Source of the DNA: Roseibium sp. MMSF_3412
GTDB lineage: Bacteria > Pseudomonadota > Alphaproteobacteria > Rhizobiales > Stappiaceae
Assembly (NCBI RefSeq): GCF_030733265.1
Contig: NZ_JASHJI010000015.1
Span: 62,001-126,000 of the forward strand
Direction of reading: 5' to 3'
Length of the DNA stretch: 64,000 bases
Part shown: positions 50,512 through 58,300 of the stretch, in pieces
Layout: each line of letters begins with the position of its first letter
Numbering within the stretch: position 1 is the stretch's first letter
Program-made: the position numbers and the translations under genes
The notes under the pieces: generated by a model
Database searches by the model: none
Seen by the model: only the letters and a program-made list of their open reading frames with translations
What the model was told of the DNA's origin: nothing

Positions 50512-51054
50512 ATGGAAAACAAATCCATTTCAAGGGTTGAGATCGGGCTGCACTGGATAATCGCGATTGGCATCATCGGATTGATTTCACTGGGGATCTT
50601 CATGTCCGAGACACGCAGCTTTTCGCTTTATGACATTCACAAGTCAATCGGGTTGCTCGTGTTCGCGGTCATTGTCGTGCGGGTGCTTGTGCGGCTTCAA
50701 AAAGGCTGGCCTGAAAGCATTGGCGAAGGCCCGGCCTGGGAACACGGTATCGCGCGTGTCGTCCACTGGATCCTCCTCCTGGGCACCATCATCATGCCGT
50801 TGTCGGGCATGCTGGACGCCGTCATGAGCGGTCAGGGGCTCAGCATCTTCGGTCTGGACCTGATTGCGGACAATCCCGGCAACAACGGCAGGCCCCAAGC
50901 GATTGACGAGAGCATGGCGGAAATGGCCGAGGAGGTTCACCAGTTGACCGGTTATGTTCTGATTGGCGCGATCGTTTTGCACGTGGCAGGCGCCCTGAAG
51001 CATCATCTCGTTGATGGCGACAACACGCTGATCCGGATGCTCGGGCGTTCCTGA
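50512..51054 (+). CDS. Cytochrome b561
   Basis: A 180-residue four-helix membrane cytochrome b561 that moves electrons from the quinone pool or a donor across the inner membrane. The putative heme histidines are in EIGLHWIIAIGIIGLISLG, LYDIHKSIGLLVFAVIVVRVLVRL, ARVVHWILLLGTIIMPLSGML and EVHQLTGYVLIGAIVLHVAGALKHH. Length is typical. It follows the DUF3500 gene by 29 bp, with GGGAAGG upstream of its ATG, and may supply electrons to a periplasmic partner (inference). Confidence 0.9.
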   Translation: MENKSISRVEIGLHWIIAIGIIGLISLGIFMSETRSFSLYDIHKSIGLLVFAVIVVRVLVRLQKGWPESIGEGPAWEHGIARVVHWILLLGTIIMPLSGMLDAVMSGQGLSIFGLDLIADNPGNNGRPQAIDESMAEMAEEVHQLTGYVLIGAIVLHVAGALKHHLVDGDNTLIRMLGRS

Positions 51055-51138
51055 AACATCCGAAACGGGCAACTGTTTTCTCCACACGCCGACGTGAAAC
51101 GCGGACAGGTCGCGATGAAGACATCGACCTGGGCAAGG

Positions 51139-52293
51139 CTAGTGCGGGCCGTGGACCTTTCCGGCAAGCCAGACACGTTTTACGGCAAAATCCGGCCCGA
51201 ACAGTACCATGTCGGCCGCGCGATCTTGTTTCAACCGGCCGACAGGAAGCCTGATCACGTCGGCCGGGCGGCTCGTTGCCATCGTGAGTGCCGTGCGCCG
51301 ATCGACGCCGACAACGTCACACAGGAAGCGCATCGAGGCCGGCAGGTCAATGTCCGCCCCGGCAAGCGTCCCGTCTTCAAGGCAGAGCATTCCGTTTTCG
51401 CGGAAAATTGCACGGCCTCCCAGCGTGAATGAACGCACATTCGTTCCGGTTTGCGACATGGCATCGGTTACCAGGAAAATTTGACCCGGACCTCGTTTCG
51501 ACTTCATCGCAATCCGGATCGCAACCGGGTCGACGTGGATCCCGTCCGCAATCAGCCCCGCATTGAATGCTCCAAGATCGAGCGCCGCCCCCACCAGCCC
51601 CGGTTCGCGGTGCTGCAACGGGCTCATGGCGTTGAAGAGGTGTGTGACACATGTGGCTCCGGCCTCTGCCGCCGTTTTGCACGTGTCGTACCCTGCCCCT
51701 GTATGACCGAGACTGACATGGACACCGCCCTCACGGAGGGCTTTGACCTGTTCGGGCGCGACCGTTTCAGGGGCGATCGTGATCATCAGACTTGGCAGCT
51801 GCCGAGCGGCTTCAAGGTAGAAGCTTAGGTCTTCCGCCGTCATGGGTCTGATCAGGTCGGCGTCATGAGCGCCTTTGCGTTGTACCGAAAGGTGCGGCCC
51901 TTCCAGGTGCAGACCGTGAAAGGCCGGCACACCCTTGGCAGCAGCCTCCACACCGAGGGACACGATCCTGCGCGCCGCCTCGGGTGTGTCCGTAATCAAG
52001 GTCGGCGTCATCGCCGTGGTTCCAAGCGGAACATGTGCGGCGCAGATCGCGGCCAGGTCGTCAACCGTACGGGCGTCCCCCAGCATCAGTCCGCCGCCGC
52101 CATTGACCTGAAGGTCGACCAGTCCCGCAGACAGCAATCCCGTACCCAGGTCTTCGACCGCAAAACCGGCGGGCGTTTCGGAGGCGGGCACAATGCCCGA
52201 AACGCGGCCACCTGCGACGAGCACAGCGGCGTTCTCATGGACCGCCTCGCCGTCGAATACCCGTTTTGCAGTATAGGCCGCCCTGTCCGTCAT
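51139..52293 (-). CDS. nagA: N-acetylglucosamine-6-phosphate deacetylase
   Basis: A 384-residue amidohydrolase that deacetylates GlcNAc-6-phosphate. The blocks GLVDLQVNGGGGLML (about residue 60), FHGLHLEGPHLSVQRKGAHD with metal-binding Glu (about residue 125), HVSLGHTGAGYDTC, CVTHLFNAMSPLQHREPGLVG, DGIHVDPVAIRIA and LVTDAMSQTG match the family. The ATG at 52293 overlaps the stop of the SIS gene (ATGA), so the two are co-translated. Part of the nagQ-deaminase-nagA operon. Confidence 0.94.
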   Translation of the reverse strand: MTDRAAYTAKRVFDGEAVHENAAVLVAGGRVSGIVPASETPAGFAVEDLGTGLLSAGLVDLQVNGGGGLMLGDARTVDDLAAICAAHVPLGTTAMTPTLITDTPEAARRIVSLGVEAAAKGVPAFHGLHLEGPHLSVQRKGAHDADLIRPMTAEDLSFYLEAARQLPSLMITIAPETVAPEQVKALREGGVHVSLGHTGAGYDTCKTAAEAGATCVTHLFNAMSPLQHREPGLVGAALDLGAFNAGLIADGIHVDPVAIRIAMKSKRGPGQIFLVTDAMSQTGTNVRSFTLGGRAIFRENGMLCLEDGTLAGADIDLPASMRFLCDVVGVDRRTALTMATSRPADVIRLPVGRLKQDRAADMVLFGPDFAVKRVWLAGKVHGPH

Positions 52294-53330
52294 ACCGTCT
52301 GGGTCACCTTTTTCAGGTGACGCGGCACGTCGGGATTGAAGCCCCGGCGACGGGCAAACCATTCTATGAAAGCGTAGAAAGACACGATCTGCGTGATCGC
52401 GTCGGTGAGAGGATGTTGTGCGGCTTCAAATTCGAGACGGCTTGCTCGTTCGACCTTGTCGGTCGTTGCAAAGACGACCCCGCCCTGCGCCGCCATTCGG
52501 TCTGCTGTTTGAGCAAGACCAGCCTCCGCTGCGTCCCGCACACCCAGCACAAGGACAGGATAACCGTCCTCGACAATGGAAACCGGACCGTGCAGAACTT
52601 CCGCCGAAGAATAGGCTTCCGCGTGTATCTGGCAGGTTTCCTTGAATTTCAGCGCCGCTTCATTGGCGACCGCAAGGCCAGGCCCACGCCCGACGACATA
52701 AAGCGAACCGCGCCTTTCAATGGGGTCTGCCAAGACGGACCAGTCTGTGTCGATTGCCCTTTCCAGATGTGAAGGGACCGCTTCAAGGGCGCGGGCAAGC
52801 TCGGCATCGTTGCCGATTTCAGCCAGCAGCATGAGCCCGGCGATCACTGAATTGACATACGTCTTGGTGGCAGCAACGCTTTGCTCCACGCCTGCACAAA
52901 TGTCGATGGTTGCCGTGGACAATCGCGCCAGCGGGCTGCCCGCCGTGTTGGTGAGACCGATCGCGGTCGCGCCCTGTTTCGCAGCAGATTCGACAACGGA
53001 CAGGATGTCGGGGCTGGCCCCCGATTGAGAGATCGCGACGACAAGTGCCTTGGCCAGTTGTACCTTTCCGCCATAGACAGAGGAAACCGACGGTCCGAGC
53101 GAGGCCATCGCAAGACCGAGATAGATTTCCGATGCATATTTCAAAAACATGGCCGCATGATCCGAGGATCCGCGTGCGACACTGGCAAGAAACACCGGGG
53201 AACCGGCGGCACTGGCGATTTTGCCAATCTCGGGCTGTGCTTCGGCAAGCAACCGCCGCACAGCATCCGGAATTTCCTCGATCTCGCGGCGCATATGCGT
53301 CGGTGTGTTCACAGACAAGCTGTCAGACAT
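52290..53330 (-). CDS. nagB-II: SIS-domain glucosamine-6-phosphate deaminase (NagB-II type)
   Basis: A 346-residue protein with two SIS domains, like the isomerase half of glucosamine synthase but without the glutaminase domain: LASVARGSSDHAAMFLKYASEIYLGL, VVAISQSGASPDILSVV, AAKQGATAIGLTN, GVEQSVAATKTYVNSVI, YVVGRGPGLAVANEAALKFKETCQIHAEAYSSAEVLHGP. This is the NagB-II type that converts GlcN-6-P to fructose-6-P. It starts 5 bp after the regulator stop and overlaps nagA. Confidence 0.88.
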   Translation of the reverse strand: MSDSLSVNTPTHMRREIEEIPDAVRRLLAEAQPEIGKIASAAGSPVFLASVARGSSDHAAMFLKYASEIYLGLAMASLGPSVSSVYGGKVQLAKALVVAISQSGASPDILSVVESAAKQGATAIGLTNTAGSPLARLSTATIDICAGVEQSVAATKTYVNSVIAGLMLLAEIGNDAELARALEAVPSHLERAIDTDWSVLADPIERRGSLYVVGRGPGLAVANEAALKFKETCQIHAEAYSSAEVLHGPVSIVEDGYPVLVLGVRDAAEAGLAQTADRMAAQGGVVFATTDKVERASRLEFEAAQHPLTDAITQIVSFYAFIEWFARRRGFNPDVPRHLKKVTQTV

Positions 53331-53335
53331 TGAAA

Positions 53336-54097
53336 CTAGTCTTCCGTAATTTGCAGCTCTGCGATGAAATCATACGCATCGCCACGGTAGACCGACCGCG
53401 TGAATTCAACGACGTGGCCGGAAGCATGATAGGAAACGCGTTCGATCTTGAGACCGGCAGAGCCGATCGGAACGCCAAGAATATCGGCATCCGTCTGCTC
53501 AAGGCTTCTAGCGGAGATGCGCTGGATCGCGCGTACCGGCTGCATCCCCGAGGCCCGAAGCACCGCGTATAGTGAAGTCGATACCTGTTCCGGGTTGGGC
53601 AGCACCTTCTCCGAAAGCGATGCCCTTTCAATCGCCATGGGCGTGCCGTCCGCCTTTCGGAGACGCTCGACACGCGCAACCCGTTCCCCCGAGCTCAGTC
53701 CGAGCGTGAACATCTCTTCGGGAGATGCCGGAAACAGCCCCCGCTTCAGCCATTCACTGCTGGCGTCCATTCCCCGGCGCGCCATGTCCTCGCTGAATGA
53801 GGTCAAGCTGGACAGGCGTTGTTCAACCTTTTGCACTTTGGGCGCAACAAAAGAGCCGCTGCCCCTTTTCTGCACCACAACCTGGTCTTCGACCAGACCG
53901 GCAACCGCCTTGCGGACCGTCACCCTGGAAAGCTCGGTTATTGCGGCGATGTCTCTTTCCGAAGGCAAAGGCTCGTTTTCCTTCAGGACGCCTTCGTCGA
54001 TTGCCTGCAGGATCCGCCGGCGCAGCAACAGGTATCTGGGCCCGCTTGAGGCAGCAAGCCAGTCACCTTTTTCCAGCATGGAAACGAAGTCTGTCAT
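53336..54097 (-). CDS. nagQ: GntR/HutC-family regulator of amino-sugar genes (NagQ-like)
   Basis: A 253-residue GntR-family repressor. The winged HTH is near residues 35-100 (LPSERDIAAITELSRVTVRKAVAGLVEDQVVVQKRGSGSFVAP) and the rest is a UTRA effector domain (RVERLRKADGTPMAIERASLSEKVLPNPEQV). It is first in the minus-strand operon with the deaminase and nagA and divergent from murQ. A 10-bp motif ATTGGTATCT occurs in its promoter and in that of the ROK kinase, so it probably binds there with an amino-sugar phosphate as effector (inference). Confidence 0.88.
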   Translation of the reverse strand: MTDFVSMLEKGDWLAASSGPRYLLLRRRILQAIDEGVLKENEPLPSERDIAAITELSRVTVRKAVAGLVEDQVVVQKRGSGSFVAPKVQKVEQRLSSLTSFSEDMARRGMDASSEWLKRGLFPASPEEMFTLGLSSGERVARVERLRKADGTPMAIERASLSEKVLPNPEQVSTSLYAVLRASGMQPVRAIQRISARSLEQTDADILGVPIGSAGLKIERVSYHASGHVVEFTRSVYRGDAYDFIAELQITED

Positions 54098-54131
54098 TGG
54101 GCTCGGCGCCTTGGCTAAAATAATACCTTTC

Positions 54132-54141
54132 AGATACCAAT
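54132..54141 (-). promoter_or_regulatory. Candidate NagQ operator (nagQ/murQ divergent region)
   Basis: The minus strand reads ATTGGTATCT, preceded by AAA and followed by GAAAGGTATT, in the gap between the nagQ start (54097) and murQ (54290). The same 10-mer occurs at 55244-55253 before the ROK kinase. The GGTAT core resembles HutC/NagR-type operators. Confidence 0.55.
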
Positions 54142-54289
54142 TTAAACTCTATCGAAACCTAAAATCAAGTGCTAAAAGAAATTCACCCAACCCGGAGGCA
54201 CCATCGGCAGCCGTTGCCGCCCTATTGGCGAGCAGGCTTTTCAAGAGGGTGCCTGCGTGAAAAACCGCCAGTGTTCGAGTTTCCGGAAT

Positions 54290-55171
54290 ATGACCCTGCC
54301 GACAACCGAAGACCGTGATCCGCAATCGATTGGCCTGTCGGCAAAGCCGGATGAAGAGGTATTGGCGCATATCCTCCAACGGCAGATTGTTGCACTGGAA
54401 GCAGCCCGCGACGCCATGCCTCAAATTGCAGGGGCGGCAGCCGCGCTCCATGCGGCAGCAGCGTCCGGAGGTAAAATAGGTTATGCCGGCGCAGGCAGCG
54501 CCGGTCTGACAGCCCTGACAGACTGCCTCGAATTGCCGGGAACCTTCGGATTTCCAGCAGATCGCATGCGCATTCTTTATGCGGGCGGGGCAAAGAACCT
54601 CATGACCCTTGCCGGTGTCCATGAAGACGACTCCGAGGCGGGCCTCAAGGACTTTCAAGAGTCCGGTCTCGGCTCCAGGGATGTTCTGATTGCCGTCTCA
54701 GCGAGCGGCACAACACCCTACACACTCAGCGCCGTTCAAGCGGCGAACGATGCGGGTACCGAGACAATCGGCATTGCCAATAACGCAGATACGCCACTCT
54801 TGCGCGAAGCCACGCACGCCGTCCTGCTGAAAACGCCCGCCGAAGTCATAGCCGGCTCGACGCGTCTGGGTGCTGCCAGTGCCCAAAAAGCGGCGTTGAA
54901 CATGATGTCGACACTTGTTGCCTTGCGGCTTGGACATGCCGTCCGGGGCCATATGGTCAACCTTGTAGCGGACAATGAAAAACTGCGGCTGCGTGCGCAG
55001 CGGATCCTGCAAGACCTGACCGGTTGCACACCGGACGACGCGGCAATCGCGTTGCAAAGCGCAGGCGGACGCGTAAAGACAGCCGCGTTGATGTTGTTGA
55101 AGAATCTTGATGTCGACACCGCAGACAGCACCCTCGAGCTCCACGACGGCAACCTGCGTCCGTTTCTCTGA
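54290..55171 (+). CDS. murQ: N-acetylmuramic acid 6-phosphate etherase-like
   Basis: A 293-residue SIS-domain protein of the MurQ type, which splits the lactyl ether of MurNAc-6-P to GlcNAc-6-P during cell-wall recycling. It begins TEDRDPQSIGLSAKPDEEVLAHI; the sugar-phosphate site is KIGYAGAGSAGLTALTDCLELPGTFG with the catalytic-type Glu, then GVHEDDSEAGLKD with a second acid, VLIAVSASGTTPYTLSAVQAA, and GSTRLGAASAQKAALNMMST. The GAGSAG replaces the common GAGTSGR, so it is a divergent member. The ATG at 54290 is the family start. Divergent from nagQ. Confidence 0.88.
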   Translation: MTLPTTEDRDPQSIGLSAKPDEEVLAHILQRQIVALEAARDAMPQIAGAAAALHAAAASGGKIGYAGAGSAGLTALTDCLELPGTFGFPADRMRILYAGGAKNLMTLAGVHEDDSEAGLKDFQESGLGSRDVLIAVSASGTTPYTLSAVQAANDAGTETIGIANNADTPLLREATHAVLLKTPAEVIAGSTRLGAASAQKAALNMMSTLVALRLGHAVRGHMVNLVADNEKLRLRAQRILQDLTGCTPDDAAIALQSAGGRVKTAALMLLKNLDVDTADSTLELHDGNLRPFL

Positions 55172-55243
55172 CACCTGCAAACCGTGCGGGGCCTGACGAG
55201 GGTTCTTGAGTTTTTGATTTACTGCCCGCCGAATTGGTTGCAT

Positions 55244-55253
55244 ATTGGTATCT
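55244..55253 (+). promoter_or_regulatory. Candidate NagQ operator before the ROK kinase
   Basis: ATTGGTATCT, 45 bp before the kinase start, in TTGCATATTGGTATCTAATT. Identical to the 10-mer in the nagQ promoter. A further ATTGGTT precedes it. Confidence 0.55.
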
Positions 55254-55297
55254 AATTTGGCTCGTATTTGTCGCACATGAGGAGCAGTGAACTGGCG

Positions 55298-56209
55298 ATG
55301 ATATCCTGCTACGACATTGGAGGTTCGTTTATCCGGTCCGGAGTATTGCTCGCCGCAGGCACGGTGGCGGAAAGCGAGCGGGTAAAAACACCCGGCAACG
55401 ACTGGGACGCGTTTGTACTGGCCGTCAGGAAGGCTGCAGCCCCGGAGACGTCGCGGATCTCGATTTCGCTCGCCGGCGCCTATGATGAAGAAACGGGGAT
55501 CGCCGATGTCGCCAATATTCCCTGTCTGCATGGCCGCATGGTTCAAAAGGAACTCAGCGCTGCGCTGAACCTTCCCGTCGCGATCATCAACGATGCAAAC
55601 GCGTTTGCCCTCGCAGAGGCGGTTGACGGCACCGGGCGCGGCAAACCCGTTGTTTTCGGGATCATTCTGGGATCTGGCGTCGGCGGCGGTCTTGTCATCA
55701 ATGGCGAACTCGTGACCGGATTTGGAGGCATCGCCGGGGAATGGGGTCACGGACCCATCATCGATCCCGCAGCAGGCGGGGCACTGAGTGGCATCGAGCC
55801 CTACAAATGCGGCTGCGGGCTGGTCGGTTGTGTCGATGCAGTCGGGTCGGCGCGCGGCCTGGAGCGGATCCATTTCTCACTGCACGGATCCGAGATCACC
55901 AGCCGCGAGATAACACGTGACTGGCACCAGGGGGCCAAGGAAGCAAGCGAGACCGTGGATGCGTTCACAACCCTCCTTTCGCGCGCGCTGTCCGCTCTGG
56001 TCAACACGCTCGGGCCTCATGTCATTCCGGTCAGCGGCGGTCTGTCCAACGATGAAAAGCTTCTTGAGCTCGTTGACAGAAAAACGCGGGATCTCGTGCT
56101 GGCCCGCTACCCGGATCCGTTGATCGTCCGTGGAGATTTCGCCTCAAATGGGGGGTTGCACGGCGCCGGCATATTCGCTCGCAAGGCGTTCGGAGGAACC
56201 CGGCAATGA
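55298..56209 (+). CDS. ROK-family sugar kinase, likely N-acetylglucosamine kinase
   Basis: A 303-residue ROK kinase. ATP-binding YDIGGSFIRSGVL at the start, the catalytic Asp in INDANAFALAEAVDGTGRG (about residue 100), GSGVGGGLVINGELVTGFGGIAGEWGHGPI (about residue 130-158), and the zinc motif CGCGLVGCVDAVGSARGL (about residue 170-187). The ATG at 55298 with GAGGAG upstream is preferred to in-frame TTG 55268 or ATG 55277. Its place after murQ and next to nagA suggests GlcNAc phosphorylation; the exact sugar is inferred. The stop overlaps the cutC start. Confidence 0.86.
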   Translation: MISCYDIGGSFIRSGVLLAAGTVAESERVKTPGNDWDAFVLAVRKAAAPETSRISISLAGAYDEETGIADVANIPCLHGRMVQKELSAALNLPVAIINDANAFALAEAVDGTGRGKPVVFGIILGSGVGGGLVINGELVTGFGGIAGEWGHGPIIDPAAGGALSGIEPYKCGCGLVGCVDAVGSARGLERIHFSLHGSEITSREITRDWHQGAKEASETVDAFTTLLSRALSALVNTLGPHVIPVSGGLSNDEKLLELVDRKTRDLVLARYPDPLIVRGDFASNGGLHGAGIFARKAFGGTRQ

Positions 56210-56952
56210 CCGGCACAAAGCTTGAAGTGTGCGTTGACACGATTGAAGGCGCCTGGACCGCCGCGGAAAGTGGGGCGGACCGCATCGAACTCTGCGCGGC
56301 TCTTTCCGAAGGCGGCCTGACACCGTCCGCCGGCATGATGGCTGCCGCGTCACGGCTTCCGGTCCCGGTCTTTGCCATGATCAGACCACGGTCGGGCGAC
56401 TTCAGGTATTCAGATGCCGAAAAAACGATCATGCTCAGGGATATACAGCTCGCAAAGAAGCAGGGAATGAGCGGCATCGTAACCGGCGCGACCGATTCCG
56501 CAGGACGCCTCGACCTCGAGTTCCTTTCCCCTGCCCTGCGCGAGACCCACCTTCCGGCCACGCTTCACCGGGTCTTTGACACGCTGCACGATGTTCCCCT
56601 GGCGATTTCCGATGCTGTCGGACTTGGTTTCGAGCGCATCCTTACCTCCGGCCAGGGGCGGAAGGCAGAGCAGCACCTTCAGGCTCTTGCCGAGATCGTC
56701 CGCATAGCCGATGGACGCATATCCGTCATGGCCGGATCAGGCGTTACACACATGAATGCAACACGCATCCTGATCGAAGCCGGAGTTCAAGAACTGCATG
56801 CATCCTGTTCAGCGCGTGAAAGCTCGGTCCCTCCGGACCGGGCCGAAATACGCCTCGGTTTTGTCGCTCAGGATGGCATCACAAGGACAGGCGCCGAACA
56901 GGTCCGGCTGTTGAGATCGGTCATCGACACATATGACGAAAACCGGGTTTAA
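56206..56952 (+). CDS. cutC: CutC-family protein
   Basis: A 248-residue TIM-barrel of the CutC family: LEVCVDTIEGAWTAAESGADRIELCAALSEGGLTPSAGMM at the start, VFAMIRPRSGDFRYSD, GIVTGATDSAGRLDLEFL, HRVFDTLHD, LGFERILTSGQGRKA, ISVMAGSGVTHMNATRIL and LHASCSARE near the end. The family is annotated as copper homeostasis, but the gene overlaps the kinase start-to-stop (ATGA) inside an amino-sugar operon, so a role in sugar metabolism is as likely here. Full length, no odd residues. Confidence 0.93.
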   Translation: MTGTKLEVCVDTIEGAWTAAESGADRIELCAALSEGGLTPSAGMMAAASRLPVPVFAMIRPRSGDFRYSDAEKTIMLRDIQLAKKQGMSGIVTGATDSAGRLDLEFLSPALRETHLPATLHRVFDTLHDVPLAISDAVGLGFERILTSGQGRKAEQHLQALAEIVRIADGRISVMAGSGVTHMNATRILIEAGVQELHASCSARESSVPPDRAEIRLGFVAQDGITRTGAEQVRLLRSVIDTYDENRV

Positions 56953-57426
56953 GTTGTTCGCGGGAAGCGGCGTTACTTTGCCTTTCAAAATCGCCCGATA
57001 AGGCAGCATTCCTTACGTAAACCATCAAAATTTACGTTAAGGAACGATTCACGATTGCCGAAAATTTTAAACAAAGATACGATCTGATTGTTTTCAGACG
57101 TTCCAATTGCCAATTATGACAGGATCAGCTTCAACTTATCAGTAATTTTAACAGGATAGTTTCGGTCACGTCACGGTGAATGACCTTGAACCGTCAGCCA
57201 GAAACCACATTTATTTACAGAAAGTAAATGAAATCACCGAAAAATGTGATGTTCGTTACACTCAAAACGTAGAATGTGGTGCGATAATGGCAAAATCGTG
57301 ACCGCGTAGCGTGGGGCACACGCTCACAAAACACAGAAACTCTGCGGAAAAGAGCCAAAAAATGGACCAAATCCGCAAGTGCCCCAAGCGCGGTTGAGCT
57401 GGTTGTATTAGCCTTGGGAGGCGAAT
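56953..57426. other. 474-bp non-coding gap before the secreted unknown
   Basis: I find no gene. The region is AT-rich in the middle (about 57030-57250, repeated TTTACGTTAAGG/AAATTTTAAAC/ATTTATTTACAG stretches) and presumably carries the promoter of the gene at 57427. There is no terminator-like hairpin after cutC that I can identify. Confidence 0.45.
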
Positions 57427-58023
57427 ATGCAACGGAATACCAAAGCAGGAACTATTGCGTTCGGTCTCATCCTCGCCATGGCGAGCGGCGCACTAGCTGA
57501 AAAACTTCCTCAGGAGACCATCACTCTGCCGGAGGATCGCCTCGCGGTGACCGTAGCGTCTGCATCGGTTGACCAGAAGGATCCGCTGGAGAGCGAACTC
57601 ACCATCTGGGTTGGTGAAATAGAACTCGACGGCAAGAACACCGTCTGGGTTGAACTCATCGATTCCTACGGTGAGGTCATCTACGATTCCGAGGTCAGTC
57701 AGAACGAAACCCACCTGTTGCCGGATGGACGTGCTGTTGTCGTGCGTTCGATGGATCAGGAGACCGTGGTCGCCGGCAAGGACGAGTCCCGCCTTGTCAC
57801 GGAAGGCGCTCTCATGGTGACCCGCCGGGTTGTCAACGAAGGCACTGACGCGACGACCGTCGAGCTCATCGAGACGGAAAACGAGCCGGTCGAACGCGGA
57901 ACGATGTTACAGGTGGCGGATTTTGGCCAGTCGGTCTGGAACAACATTGTCGCGTTTTTTGATGCTGCCAGGAACCGTGTCGAGATTGCCTGGAACTGGT
58001 TGGTCGATACCCTGCAGGCCTGA
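57427..58023 (+). CDS. Exported protein of unknown function
   Basis: A 198-residue protein with a signal peptide (TKAGTIAFGLILAMASGALA, cleavage near residue 24, then EKLPQETITL). The mature part is acidic and beta-rich (VTVASASVDQKDPLESELTIWVGEIELDGKNTVWVELIDSYGEVIYDSEV) and ends in an amphipathic stretch FGQSVWNNIVAFFDAARNRVEIAWNWLVDTL. No family recognised. A GGGAGG site precedes the ATG. A strong terminator follows, so it is a single-gene unit. Confidence 0.65.
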   Translation: MQRNTKAGTIAFGLILAMASGALAEKLPQETITLPEDRLAVTVASASVDQKDPLESELTIWVGEIELDGKNTVWVELIDSYGEVIYDSEVSQNETHLLPDGRAVVVRSMDQETVVAGKDESRLVTEGALMVTRRVVNEGTDATTVELIETENEPVERGTMLQVADFGQSVWNNIVAFFDAARNRVEIAWNWLVDTLQA

Positions 58024-58050
58024 CCCCAATATTTTTGCAGCGATCATGAT

Positions 58051-58078
58051 GGGCCCGCTTCCGCAGCGGGCCCTTTTT
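58051..58078 (+). terminator. Rho-independent terminator after the exported unknown
   Basis: GGGCCCGCT (58051-58059), five-base loop, AGCGGGCCC (58065-58073) and five T. Confidence 0.92.
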
Positions 58079-58197
58079 GAGTCCGCATATGTCACGCCTT
58101 TCTACGCGGCCAGGCATATTCTGTGGGCGCCCCTGGCGCTCCTGATCTTTCGATCACCCCGCTGTGTAAAATAATTTATTAAATTCATCGCTCTGCG

Positions 58198-58224
58198 TGA
58201 TCCGAGCCTCTTTCTGCGCCGTAA
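58198..58224 (+). promoter_or_regulatory. Candidate ECF11 (RpoE/ChrR-type) promoter of the flavoprotein operon
   Basis: TGATCC at 58198-58203, then 18 bases to TAA (58222-58224, in CGTAACT). This is the -35/-10 pattern (TGATCC-N18-TAA) reported for the singlet-oxygen sigma factor RpoE of Rhodobacter. It lies about 75 bp before the COG2907 gene. A second site precedes the chrR-like gene. Confidence 0.65.
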
Positions 58225-58300
58225 CTCCCTTTACAAAAGCAATAAAATCTCGCCTGGCCGCAAGTCCTTGCGGACTGCCCAGACTCGAAAAGGAATGAAC

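Noticed and set aside
54698..55873. 391-residue minus-strand frame across murQ and the ROK kinase
   Set aside because: Spans two well-supported genes and their promoter on the opposite strand; no motif.
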